Positions 11,001 through 24,500 of a DNA stretch of 64,000 bases are shown here, one piece after another. Made by a program: the position numbers and the translations under genes. Source of the DNA: Ailurus styani. Taxonomy: Eukaryota; Chordata; Mammalia; Carnivora; Ailuridae. Location of the stretch: positions 209,238-273,237 of the forward strand of contig LNAC01000009.1 in assembly GCA_002007465.1 (NCBI GenBank), written 5' to 3'. The notes beneath the pieces were generated by a model, which was not told the origin of the DNA, searched no databases, and worked only from the letters and a program-made list of their open reading frames with translations. Every line of letters starts with the position of its first letter. The stretch's first letter is position 1.

Positions 11001-14000
11001 GGTGCCTGTGGCTCAGTCATTAAGTGTCTGCCTTTGGCTCAGGTCATGATCTCGGGGTTCTGGGATCGAGCCCTGTATCGGGCTCCCTGCTCAGCGGGAA
11101 GCCTGCTTCTCCCTCTCACATTCTTCCTGCTTGTGTTCCCTCTCTCTCTTTGTCTCTTTCTGTCAAATAAATAAATAAAATCTTGAAAATAAAATGTGTA
11201 GGAGATCTAAAAGGTCTATATTTGGGCCTCCCCTCCCTAATCATTGAGGCATCTAGAAGTTTCCGGGCCTTCTGCTCTGTGTATGTGGGCATCGCGGTGT
11301 GCAGTCGACACCTCCCCCACCACAGGCCTCCTCGCCTCTCACCGTGTCGTCTTGAAATGCTCTTCATTAGTGCGCTGCGCTGGCTCGTCTGCCGTGGAGG
11401 TACTGCAGGGGACGATGAAGCTGAGCCCGTGTTAGAAGCGATACTAGCGAGTTACACACCTGTCGGAGCCCGTGTTTAGAGGCTGCTGCAGTAAAGGATC
11501 CTGCCTGTTGGCTCCTTGTGACACATTTAACATGTTAGTTTGATCGAAAACAAGAAGTGTGCGGTGCTTTGAGCAATGATAGCAGCGAGGAGGAGGAGAA
11601 GAAGAGGCCAGAATCTCTCAGGGGGTATAAAGTTTGAAGAAGTATAAAAACCTACCGTGATGGCATTTTTATATGTCCTATTTGGGAAGTAAAAAAAAAA
11701 AATTATAACAGACTAGAATATAAAGCTCTGTGTGGCATTTGTGGGATGTAAGGGCATAGGTTTGGGGGTGGGGATGGGGGAGTGTGTTATCAAAAAGGGG
11801 GGTGTGGCTCTTACAGAAAGATTGAGAAACATGCCCTCGTCACTGAGAAACTGGTTCTGCACTAAACAGTTGCTTCGGGTGATGGTCATGCTTTAGATGT
11901 TTAACTTTCTTGACAAACTCTTCTCTTCCCCCAGCTCAGCCCTCTCCTCCTGCTATAGCCGAGTGTACCAAAGTCTCGCCAACCTCATCCGTTGGTCCGA
12001 CCAAGTGATGCTAGAAGGTGTGAACTCAGAAGACAAAGAGGCGGTGACATCCGTGAAGGGGGTCATCAAGGCTGTGCTGGACGGAGTGAAGGTAGGACAC
12101 GGGCGCTGGGCGGCCTCCCGGCTGGACGTCTGTCACGCAAGCCCTTGTTCCCGAACTGGACACATTAGAATGAATGTCTTCCAGCATCTCTGCTGTGGGT
12201 GTGCTGCTCTGTCCCACAGCCGTTTGCTTCTCTCTGGTACAAAGGGCTCTTACCGCAATAGGAGCCTTTGGAGTGCTCGTCTCCATAGCTGGAAAAGCTG
12301 CCAGAAGCAGTCAGCCTTTACTGAGCACGTATTAAATCTTCAGTGAGTCTTTATATCACAGCTCTGGCTGTGTGTGCTTGCTGGCTAGACAAAATGCAGA
12401 GGAAATTGTTTTTGCACTGACTTTTAGCAAAATTCTCACCAAGTCAGTCGCTGTCTTTTCACGTTACAAGGACTTCTGGGATTCTTGGTAGAAAAGCAGG
12501 ATTGAGATGAGTAAGAAGTGAAACTGTCTGGATTTGAAATCCTCGATGCAGCCTGTGACTTTACCAGCCAGGGAAGTCAGAAACAGCATGGTGGGAAATT
12601 GTGAATCATAGTTAAGGTAGGAGGCGAAGGGGGTCCGTGGGACAAACTCTGAGTTAGAGACAGTAAGTCCTAGTGGGTGAGGAACAAGGCAGAATGTAAG
12701 CACGAAGTGGGTGAGGGTCTTTGGGTCAGGGTTAGGCTGTGAGCAGTGGGAAAGTAGAGACCCTGCTATTTTGTGAGGCCATATTATGTAGTGGAAAGAG
12801 GGCTAGTCTGGGGCCCATCTGGGTTTGAATCCCAAGTTTACTACCTACTAGTCTGTGAACTTGAGCGATTTACTCAAAGGCTCTGTACCTTAATTAACTC
12901 ATCTATAAAATGGGTATAATAATAGTGCCATATATCCTAGGGTTGTGGGAAGTATTAGATTAGTTTCTACATATAAAACTTTTAGAACAAAGCCTGGCAC
13001 GCACTAAGCACTCAGACTTTAGCTGCTATTTTGGGGGGTTTTTTGTTTTTGTTATTTTGGTTTTCGTTTTTGTTTTTTTTACTAATTTTGTGGTGCTAGC
13101 TTTATGCTTTAGAAACTAATCTCTTGGCTTAGGGGAATTAAAAAAAATAGTGTGTCATCCTCCTTCTACACCCTTCAGTCCAAAACTGTAGCTGAGGTAC
13201 TTAAAAAACGCCTTCTCCGCTCAGCCCTGCCGTCAGCATCCTAAAACCTGCCTCCTTGGATGCCATCCCCCGGACGTTCTGGAGAGTAGAATAAGGACCC
13301 CCACACACACATGGTGAAAACTACAGAGGGGAGGCTCAGAAAGCATTGCTTAACATTATGAATTGCTCCAGAATGAATTGTGTCGATTGGGGAAGTCTTG
13401 GTGGCTCCCTGCCTCCAGCACCAGGGAAGGAGCCGCCGCATCTGCTGGGGGCGTCCTGGAGTCCATTCAGAGGGAGGCTTGGCTGGGGGGTACCACGTCT
13501 CCTCTGATGGCTCCTGGCTCTCTTCCTTCCCCAAGGTTTATTAGGTCCCGCGTCATCTGTTTTGGCCAGTGAGACTTAAGGGTCTGGGCCAGAGTGGCTG
13601 TCGTGAAAGACCCTTGTCACTGTCCAGACTTTGGAGTGCAGTCACACGCAGTGTCCCCTTGGATCTTCCCTGCAGCGCTTCGAGGTCGGCAGGGCAGAAT
13701 GAGACGTGACCTGGGGCCACACTTCATCGGCAGAGTGTGTCGACTTCTGGCTCACCCACCCCTGCTCTTCCTGTCCAGGCTTCTGGAAATGCTGTTATTG
13801 AAAATTGTTATTCTGCAGGTGACATTGTTCAGGTTTCCTTCTGCCAGATTATAATGAGATGTTGGAAACAAGTTAGAGTGCCCGAAACAGACGAGATGGA
13901 GTTTCTCTGTGTAGAGCTTCGTCACCTTCCCAAGTCAGTTTCCATCATGGAATCATTAAAGCACCACCATATCCCCTGAAAGACATGTGTCAAAGAAACA

Positions 14001-17000
14001 TTTCTCTGCTTTTTCAAATTGACCGGTGAGAGAGGGAGAGAGAGAGAAACTGACAGAGGATGAACCCCTCCGTGTCTGGAAACAAGTAACTTTGCCTCAA
14101 TTGTTTTTAAATGAAGACTCCGTAGGCAGGAGCTCTGTGAATTCAGTTCCGTTTCCCTTACTCAGGATGCCTTCATCGAGACCGGCCTGGGCGCCGGGCC
14201 GTGTGACGGCCTTGAGCACGCAGTCATGAAACGGGTGCGCTCCCACACCCGGTGCCGCTTACGGTCGAAAGAGGGCAACGGACAACAGAGCTCGGAATCT
14301 GTCACTGTAACTGGGCTGAGTGTGATAAAAGAAAAATGGCAGACGGTCTTACTTGGCTTTTTGGGTGACCTTCCCTTTTCAGGGAGGTCAGAGACTCTTC
14401 CCTGAGGGAGAGACAGGCCGAAGCCAGAGAGGGGTGCAGGAGTCGGCCTCGTCCTGGAAGCTTTTAGGAGTTCAAGTCGGTCCAGGCAACAGGGACAGTC
14501 CGCACGCTGTGCTGTTGGCGTGTGTTACCAGGGGCCTCACAGTAACCGTAGCTGACACTTTGTCCCTCCCCGTGCTCATGACAACCTGCAGGTGGGCCCG
14601 ACGGCTCCTTCACAGTATGGGAACAGGCTCGGGCAGACGGTTGGCAGTGGCAAGGTTGTGCCTCACGCCCGGGCCTGCTGGACCCCAGGCCCTGGGCTCT
14701 CCCCGTCACCCTCCCCTGCCTCCCACATGAGGGGCTGGCTGTGCCCTGCCCCCACACCAGCTGGCCTCCAGCTTCTCTCCCGGGGCCCCACCAGGCTGAG
14801 CGCACCTCCTAAGCCTGTGTGCTGGTGCCGTGAGAGCCTCCGTTGGCTGGGAGGGACAGGGCCGCGCAGAAATAAAGTAGATGGGTGAGGATGTCGTCAT
14901 CCCACTTGTAGGAGAAATGTGGGCACTGTTCCTTTAAACTGAGTCACCGTCTTTCAAGTAACTCATTCAGTTGGTAAATGGAATTCTTTTTTTTTTTTGA
15001 AAGGTTGAAGGAGTGTTTTAAAACAGGATTACTTTGTTTAGTGCCATTTGTTATTTAAAGCCCTGCATAAATGTCACTTGTTAGCTCTGTAACCTTGGGC
15101 AAGTTACTTCTGTGAGTTTCAAGTAGGTTTTAAAATATTTACCCTGAAGAACTGAAGAAAGATTAAGAATGATAACATATATAAAGTACCCGGCAAGTAC
15201 GAGACGCCCAGTAAAGTGTGGGTAAGTACCACTGACCGTAGAAATGTTAATGCCCAGGACGGCTCACACTTACCAGTTCTTGGCAGTGCCTTGTGGCTCT
15301 TCTCCACGCAGCTCCCGTCAAAAGCAGACCTGTTATTATCTGATCTGGCCCAGGCAGGTGCTCTGCTCATGGGCCCCGAGGCTCAGAGAGGATGGTGACG
15401 CCCCAAGGAAGGAATGTGAAGGCCCTAACTTTCCCTGGCACCTGGCTGCTGGGAGCCACGCTCCTCAGGCTCCAGCGGGTGCCCCTGGTTTTCCTTTTGC
15501 AGCCAGCGCCCCAGCGCTCCCTACCTTTGCCATCTGAATGTCAGCTCCTCTTCTTATCTCCGCAGCGCAGTCTCTTACCCGCCTCCCTGGGCCCCACTTT
15601 GTCCTCTTTGCAGACCTTCCAGGGATGTCAGTTCTCAGATCTAGAGCCTCTTCCCCTGACCTCCAGCTCCCCCAACACACACACCATTTACACTCACACT
15701 TTTTTTTTTTAAACCTTCTCATGCTGACAGCTTTGGAGGAAAATGTGGAATGCCTGCAGTCCTGTCATCTAACCATCACCACCCCAAATTGGGCTGGTGT
15801 GCCGTGCCAGACTCCCTGCATATATGTTAACCTAAAAAATAAAACAGCTATTTTACTAGCAAATGGGTTTAGTTGGGAATAGCAGAGAATTGCAATTCGG
15901 GACATGCAAGCAAAACCACAGGCATGTCCCACAAAGAAAGGAGAGGAGCGTGACTTTATGGAGAAGGAAGAGGACGTTGGGAGGGGCTGTCCTGAACCAA
16001 AGTCCCTGGACAGGAGCAGGAGTTCAGGGCAAGGGCGGGTCCTCACTGGCTGAGTTGCTGGGGTCGTGGATTTCTCGTAGAGCTGCAGCGTCCGTCCTTC
16101 CCTGTTGGGTCTGTAGTTATGATTCCCTCCTGTGGTGGGTGCCTCTGCTGGGGTCTCTAAGTGATGGTTCTTCCTGGAATCGATGGTAGTGGTGTGGTTC
16201 CCCTTTCTAGCCAACCAGCTCCACTTTAGTGATGTTTCTCTTTATCAGAGTTTTCACTTACAATAGGAATACTTTGAAAGAAATATTTTTCTGACCATAT
16301 CGATTAGGATTAGGTTTGACAAGAAAATCCAAAATAATACTAGTTTTTAAAAGATGAAACTTTATTTCTCCTTCATGTACAAAAAGCTCACAGTCTGCTA
16401 GGCAGTCTGAGGCTAATAACATTTTCATACAATGGTCAGGGATGTGGTCCTCTCCCCTCTTGCTTTCCTGCCATCCTTAGCACATGGATTCCACCTCATG
16501 GTCCAGAATGAATGCTCAGTCTCCATCCATCATGACTATATTCCAGCCAACGAGGAGGAAGAGAGAGTAAGAAGGTGTGCCTTCTCCATTTAAGGATACT
16601 TCCTCAAAGGCCTCTCAAAATTCACTCACTCACATTTTATTGACCAGAATTTGGTCACATGCCCAGCTGAAATCCTATTAATAAGGAAGAACAGGTAGCA
16701 TGGGGCAACTAGCTGTCTGCCACACTGACATCTCAAATAAGCCATCTCTTTTATTCCTCGTTCAGCCTATTTTACATTTTTTTAATGAAAAACTTCAAAC
16801 ATTTGCAGAGGAAAAGACAGGACAATGAAGCCCCATCCCAGAGCTTCCATAGTTGTCTATTCACGGCCAGTCTTCCTCTGTACCTCTGCCCACTCCCCCG
16901 CATCATGGGAAGCAAATCCCAGCCATCTGTCCTTCCGTCTGTAAATGCCTTAGTGCATAGCTCTAGGACAAGGCAAGCTTTTCTATGAGGGGCCAGGTAG

Positions 17001-20000
17001 TAAATATTTGAGCCTCTCAGGTTATAGGTGATTTCTGCTGCATTTTGGTCTCTGTTGCATGTTCTTTATTGTTGGTTTATTTTGATTTTTTAAAGATTTT
17101 ATTTGAGAGCGAGAATGAGCAGGGGGAGGGACCAGAAGCAGACTCCCTGCCAAGTGGGGAGCCTGAAAAGGGTTGGGGGGGTGGAAGGGGACTTGATCCA
17201 GGACTCCGAGACCATGACTTGAGCCAAAATCAAGAGCCAGACCCGCTGAGCCGCCCAGGTGCCCCCTTAAAGCATTCTTACCTTGAGGGCTTCACAGAAA
17301 GCAAGCCCTGGGCTGGACCTGGGCTGCACACGGCATGTAGTTTTCTACATAATAAAGCTCGTACACTTGGGGCGCCTGGGTGGCTCTGGTGGTGATGCGT
17401 CTGCCTTCTGCTCAGGTCATGATCCCAGAGTCCTGGGATCGAGTCCTGTATTGGGCTCCCTGCTCAGTGGGAAGCCTGCTTCTCCCTCTCTCTCTGTGCT
17501 CTCTCAAATAAATAAATAAAATCTTTAAAAAAAAAAAAAGCTCATACACTTACTCGTTCATCAATACGTGTCTAAAGATCCCTTTTCCCTGTGGTTTTGT
17601 CCTTGTGACTCCCTTGTTTAGGAGGGGTCGGTTGCTGCTGCTGAAAGTCTCCCACGTTCTGGGTTGTGCCGATGGCATCTGTGCCGCGTTGTTCAGCACG
17701 CGCCTCTGTCCCCGCAGCTAGAGGCTGGATCAGAGGCGGGTTTTCGTATTTTGAGCCCTTCCTAGTGCCTCCGTGCATGTCTGTCAAAAGGCACCTTTCC
17801 CTTTTTGATGTCAGTAGACTCTGATGATCATTGCCTCGATCCATTGATTGATTAGGGTTGCAAGATGCTGACATTCTGATTCTCTGTGCCATTCTTTCCC
17901 AGTACTGAGCTGGGATGCACTTAAATGGCAGACTTCCCGTGTCAATCTGTGGTTATTCTGAGATCTAATTCTCAGAGAAAAGGCAGGATCGGGGCTTAAT
18001 TCCTCCCCATATTTACCAGTTATCGAAATAGTGTTTCCTAGCATCCTTTAACATGACCAGTCAACCGAGCTTTTTCAGATACGATTTGAGCTCACGGCTG
18101 TGCCCGTGCCGGCCACGCTCCAGTCCACTGCGGTTGTCACTCTTCCTGGTGCCCGGGCCCCACCGTGGGCCACTGAAGACGCCTTCAGGCTGCTTCCTGA
18201 GGTCCCTGTGACATGACCCTGGAGGTCTTTGTGTTCTTACCTTTTGGTATGAAAAGATATTCGAGGCTCCTCTGGTAGTTATTTTTTTGGGGCGTGGTGG
18301 TGGCAGTGGTGGGAAACGGTTTATTGAGACCTCATTCCCACACCGTGGAGTTCGCTCACTTACAACATACAATATAGTGGGGTTTGTTTGTTTTTTTTTT
18401 TTGGTATATTCACAGATTGTACAGCCGTCACCACAATCAATTTTAGAACGTGTTCATCCCCTCAGGACGTAACTTCATACCCTTCGTGTTCTCCCCAGAC
18501 CCTCTCTCCTCCGTTTCTTTCCATCCCCCAGCCGTAGGTAGCCACTGGTCTACTTTCTGTCTCTCTAGATTTGCCTGTTCTGGACATTTCGTATAAATGG
18601 AATCGTATGCTCTGTGGCCAGCCCCTGTCCGTGTCGTGGCTTCAGGGCTCACCGCGTTAGAGCCCTTCTGTGGCCGGCCCCTGTCCGTGTCGTGGCTTCA
18701 GAACTCACCCGCGTTAGAGCGTGCATTCTTTTTACTGCCAAACAGCGTCCCCTGTGTGGCTGTCCCACGTGTTGTTCATTCGTCCACATCTGGCTGTCCG
18801 ACTCGTGTCCACCCTCCGGCGACTGGGGGTAATGCTGCGGCGAGTGTTCCTGGACTCGGTCTTGTGTGGACATGCATCTTCCTTTCTCTCGGGTGCGCAC
18901 CTTGGAGCGCAGTTGCCGGGTCACACAGTGACTCTGCGTTCCTTCGCGTGTCTTCTAAAGCAGCTGCATCAGCTTGCTTCCCACCAGCAGCATCTGCGGG
19001 TTCCAGCGGCTCCGGCTTCTCCACGTCCTCGCGGTTCCCTCTCGTGTCTTTGATCCGGCCGTCGCGGTGGGCCTGAAGTGGCATCTCACGGCGGTTTTGA
19101 TCTGCACTTCCCTGAAGGCTAGTGATGTTGAGTCTCTTCCGTGTGCTTGGCCATTTATACATCTCTCTGGAGAAATGTCTGCCTGAATCCTTTGCCCAGT
19201 TTTTCATTGGCTTGGCTTTTTATTATTGAGTTGTAAGTCATCTTGTCCATTTCTTACCACGGAACTGGGATCAGCCATTCCTTGAAGGAGCCGGGGTTCC
19301 CTTTGCTGGGAGATGGTGTTTGGAGACCACACTGAGGGCCGCCGTTCTCATCGCTACTGCTTGGTCACATGGTTAGTTTCTCTGAGACAAAACATCTGGA
19401 GATTTTACTAGTACTTCCAGCTCCCATTCACGAGCACCGGGGTTTTCACTTACCCTCATCAAAGTGGTGTCTTAATTTTTTTTCCTCCCACGCTGAATTT
19501 GAGGTCTCCTCTGGCTGCCTCGTCTTTAGACTATTTGAGGAATGCCAGCCTGTGCCTTGTGGCTGGACCGAAGCCCCGAGAGCTGACTCCAGGAGTTACT
19601 CGCCACCCAGCCCGCGTGTGCATCTCGCCTGCGGGGGACTCCCTGTTCTTGCCTGCACGGGAGACGGAGAGCACTCGCTCGGCTCTGTTGCTGCCTCACG
19701 CCCCTCACACTTCGGATGTCAGCATAAAGAACCTGGACACCCCCTCCCCTGCCCCTTGATTTCATTCTGCTGCTTCAGTCCAGGGAAGTCCCCATGGGTG
19801 GCCACATTCCATCTGCCCAGCAAAGGACTTGTCTTAGCGCAAGCTCATCAGTAAGGGGCTGTGTCACGGCCTGAACCCAGAGTTCTCTCAGGGCCAGAGA
19901 GTGACGGAGGATAGACAACGAGGGGACAGGATGAGGGTGCCAGCGAGGGGGCGGGGGTGGTGCGGCAGCTGTTGGTTGTAGGGCGGTGCACTTGTTGGTG

Positions 20001-21506
20001 ACAGCGTATGGGAACCTGGAGGGCATCGGCCACGGTGTGGTGTCCCTGTGGTGGGGGCAGCATGGTAGTGAGTCTTACGATGTGAGTGGTGCCCGTGGGC
20101 ACATCTCGTGAGGAGCCCTTTCTTGTGCGGCCCATGTCTGCTCTGGCAGGCAGGAGCTCTGTCTTAGTGCCAAGGGCAAGGCGGGAGCAGGTGAGACCAT
20201 TCCTCTCTTACACGAGCACCACAGCTCATACTTGGACTTGGTGAAGGTCATTTGAGATGGAAACAGCCCTGTGATCATTTTCAGCGTGAATAAATTGAGC
20301 ACCAAAATAAGTATGATACACTTAGAAAGGTATCTTTCCAAATGCTTTTTGCTTTTGAAAACTGCTTTTCAGTGACCTGGTAGCTGTCTGGCTTCCAGTC
20401 ACCGGCTGTGGACGCAGTCTGGTGCCGGCCTCCCCAGTCCTTTCAAACCTGTGCCTCATGAGGACTGCAAAGTCTGACATCCCTCCCAGAAATTCTGCCA
20501 TTAGCCAGAGGAGTCGGGCTCCTGCCAAGTTACGGAGGGTCAGCTTTGAGTGAGGTTAGGGTCGTTGGCACAGGAGCCAGGGGTGTGCACCTTCTTAGGG
20601 CTCTCTTCTGTCTCTGTGTTTGGCCCCGAAGGCCGGTGGGGTAGAAGGGCTGTCTGCCCCTTTTACACCCTCTGCAGGCAAAGGCCAGCAAACCAGTGCA
20701 AGGGAGTCACTGCGATCTGTGTCGTCGTCTTGGAATTCGGGCGCACGCCTGTACATATGTGCCTGTCATTCCGGGACTCTTGTGCCATTGCTCATTAGTT
20801 GAGTTCACACAGCTGCCTCTCCAGAAAGATGACATTCTAATTATAATTGCTTGTGAATCAATGAAGAATTAGTGGAATTTTTTTCCGACGTCAGCAGATG
20901 CAAGTATGCAGATTCTCTGTTCTTTCGCCCTGTTTGTAGAGAAGAGAGAGCATCGATGCCCGCCTTTTAGGACACTCTGGTCTGGCCCTGTGACCCCTCC
21001 GATTCTGTGACGCTCTTCTGTGCGGCCTGCCGACGAGCTGCGTCTCCGGCCCTCCCACTACCTGCTGTCTGTCCTCAGCACACTGTCTGTCCCCCCTCTC
21101 CGTCTTAGCCCATCCGCAATCGCCAGTTAGGTAGCTAGTCTTTCACTGTCCATGAGATCTCATTTAACTTCTAAATTGTGGTAACAGGAACATAGGAACA
21201 TTCTCCTTTCTTCCTCTAGTACTTGACTCTTAGAGATCTTGCTTCTCTAAGTTTCTCCAAGAATAGGCATCGGCTGTCACGGGGCGGGGTTGTGTAGATT
21301 CCAGCTGTCCTGTGTATGCCTTTGCTTGTATTTTCTGCTTTTAGTTAGCATTTCAGGAGTAATACATGTTCATTGTAGAACATTTACAAGATGCAAAGAA
21401 ACAAAAACAAAATAAAGGGTGTTTTATAGCCATGTTTTTTTTTTCTAGGCATGTATTCTCGGTTCCATTTCATTTCCAGAACATACTGCGTGTGCACACA
21501 CACACG

Positions 21507-21555
<49 letters not shown>

Positions 21556-24500
21556 CAGTGTACCACCTGGGGCTGTTTTTCCGCCTAACTTTGTATTATG
21601 TTGTCTTTCCATGGTATCATATATTCTCATGAGTTTATTTTTTATTAGCAATGTAATGGTCTGTTGTTTGGTTCTATCATAATTTACATAATCAGTTCCT
21701 AATATTAACTGTTGAATTATGCAGTATTGAGTAGTCTAATTTTATCTATTACACATAATGCTTAATGACCATCCTTTGTAGCTTATTTTTTTACATAGCT
21801 CTGTGACCTTTTCCCTGGACTAGATTGTTATAAAGAGACAAATATTTAGTTTGGACACATACTGACAGTTCATCCAAAAAAGGCTTTTCAAAGCAGTACT
21901 TCCCCCCCCCCCGCCATGTCTGCAAGATTTTGTTTTATCACCATCGAAGCTGGAGAGTCTCTGATGACTGAGCAGTGATTACTGAGCACTGGTGTGTACA
22001 TTTGTGAGTTTCTTCTTTGGTATTAGTTTTGGTGTGTTCATCCTTTTTCTAGTTTTCGTGTGTCTGAAAGAATCCTTGCTCTAGGGAGGATGTTAATTCT
22101 GTTGTTATTGTCTACCTTATGATTTCTGTGTGTGGCATTTTGAGTTTGGAGAGGCTTTGCTGTCTGATTTAGGGACATGTTGCTTTGCCCATTTATGCCC
22201 ATTGCTGCCGCCTCTGTAACTTTAGAAATAGTCTTGCCGGAAGCTGGAGCCGCCCCCTCCCCTATACAAGTAGGTCCTACCCAGTTGCCCATCAACAGGG
22301 GAATGGATAAGGAAAGGGAGGTTTGTCCCCGCATTGGAATACAATTCCGCAATGAAAAGGAACAGACTGCTTGTGCACCCAGAAACGTGGATTGTCATAC
22401 TGAGCAAAAGAAGAGGAACAGAATAGTGACGAAGAGTAGGGCTGCGGAGGCTGGGGGAAGTGAGGAGGGGCTGGTAACGGGTACAGTTTCCTTTGTAGGG
22501 GGTGTGAAGTCGTCAAAGCAGCTGTGCTGCTGTGGCTGAACCCTGGGAGCAGACAAAAACCGTGCGACTGTCCCCGGTCAGCGGCCGGATTTTATGGCAC
22601 GGGAACTAGATGTGCATGACGCTGTTCAGGAAAAGATGGGCGCCAAAGAGTGCATACCGCAGCAGTCCCACTTATATTGAGTTCTAGGCGAGAGTCATCT
22701 AAGAAACAGAAGTGAAGCAGTATTGGGGTGGGGCAGGTAGACCAGAGAGAGAGAGCAGTGGACATGTTCAGCATTTTTTGACTGGTGCATACACGGGGAT
22801 GTGTGATCATCCAAACCCATCAAACTGGGGGGGAAATGCATTCTATTTGGGGGGAAAAAGTAGGTCCTGGTCTTTTTTCTTTTGTTTTCTATTAAAAAAT
22901 TTACATTTTCCTAAGTCATGTCTCTGCTGGGTGATCCGCCGTTAACTTTCTGTCCATCGATGAAGATGCTAGCTGGTCCTCCCCGTGCACCAACTGCCGC
23001 ACGCCTGGCGCCAGCTCACTTTGGGAAACCACCTTCCCCGTGCCAGAGGTTTGCTCCCTGGCACAGGCAGCGTCCTGCACGTATAGAATGCAGTGGCTTT
23101 TAAGAACCAAAGGGGAGCTGTCCCCCCACAAACTGGGAATCAGTTCCACTGTAATTTGTGTATTGAACTTAGTCATTTTGAGACCATGAGGTTTGTCATT
23201 TTCCCCCTTCCAAGAGGAAGTGCCATTATGCGTTTGAAACTTCTCAACATGCTATGAAGGTATTTTTGGGGGGTAGGGGACATTTTGGGAAGTTGTGCAG
23301 CTTCTCTAAGTCAAATAATACTTGTATTTCTGGTGTGCGGAAAATGTGTAGGCACAAAAAGAGGCTAGGCGGTGGAGGACAAACAAGCGACCTACCTTGT
23401 GGTGAAAACCAAGCAGCAAGGAGCTTTCTTAGCGCCTCATGACTTCTCTCTCGTGTGGGCTTTAGGAGCTGGTCAGACTGACCATCGAGAAGCAGGGGCA
23501 TCCGTCTCCAACCAGCCCCGTGAAACCCAGTTCCCCAGCCTGCAAACCTGACGGGTGAGTCCTGACTAAACCCTCCAGCCACTGGAGAGAGAACGGGAGC
23601 CAGAGCAGGTAGGCTGTTTGAGGCCTATATTCCTTTCTCGGTGACTTCTGGGCGAGTACCTGTATTACTTTCAAGTGTGTGTAGCTCACACACGTTTTGA
23701 ATTGTTGCCTGATCTCAAGGTTAACAATGCATGTGACTCTCAGGATACCCTGTGAGTGTGCACGTGACCCACACCTGCGCTTTTCCGGAGCCACTTCCTT
23801 TCATCATTGGAAAGAACCTTGAAGGGTTGGGTTTGGAGCATTTGGCTTGATAGCATTTTGCTTTATCAAGAAATTAAACTGAGGGCAAAGTTTTAAGGCC
23901 TTGCACCAGGTTTTAACTACAAGCCCCTAGAAAAAATATAAAACATCAGTTTGGAGCATTTGGAGAGCCTCTAGGTCACGTAGTCTGAGGTTTCCTCCCA
24001 TAGACGGGGAAACTGAGATGCGCCGGGGGCACTTGGCCGGACTCCTGCTGTGAGTGCTGGTGATCAGACCAGACTCGAAACCCCACCTCTGCCATGGAGC
24101 TCCAGGCATAGTGACGGGGCTCCTGCTCCTTGGCCCAGTGCTCCCCATCGTCTCCATGCCCTGGACCCCTTTTGCCCCTCCCAGGACCTGTGCTTGTAGC
24201 CTCCTGTAATCCCAAGTTCTTCTCATTCTCCAGCCAGTCCGAGCTCCCCCTGACAGATCGAGAGATGGAGATTCTAAACAAGACAACTGGCCTGTCCCAG
24301 TCGGCCGAGCTACTCCCAGACTGTACAGATGAGGAGGTCGCGCCCCCCAAGCCCCCTTTACCTGGCATTCGGGTGGTTGATAACAGGTAATTTTTACATT
24401 TCTGGCACCCTCTTCTGCTTAAGGTATAATCTGATGAAAGGATGGCAGATGAACCGAAGTGAAGGTGATGCCGTTAGGGTAAGAACTTGGAACCCAGCCC

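Larger units (their letters stand above)
7625..11934 (+). other. RAPGEF1: Intron 4: unique sequence, a CpG-rich patch and two SINEs
   Basis: The intron contains a small CpG-dense patch around 9590-9890, a SINE on each strand (10510-10737, 10999-11190) and a poly-T run with a single ambiguous base at 10855. Otherwise I recognise no element in 7625-10480 or 11210-11934. Confidence 0.65.
12092..23465 (+). other. RAPGEF1: Intron 5 (11.4 kb): MIRs, SINEs, old L1 sequence, microsatellite
   Basis: The content, in order, is MIR (12780-13032, 15060-15225), an unassigned ancient repeat (16300-16730), SINEs (17090-17265, 17369-17536), a GC-rich L1 remnant (18330-19245), a CA/CG microsatellite (21495-21550) and a sense L1 3' remnant (about 22250-22850). 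No additional exon with good splice sites and conserved coding character was seen. Confidence 0.65.

Noticed and set aside
11897..12346. 149-codon frame around exon 5
   Set aside because: Only 11935-12091 matches the protein; the extension reads past a good donor into unconserved sequence.
18597..19207. Open frames on both strands in 18597-19207
   Set aside because: They lie in a GC-enriched L1 remnant and its tandem duplication, with no intact reverse-transcriptase motifs.
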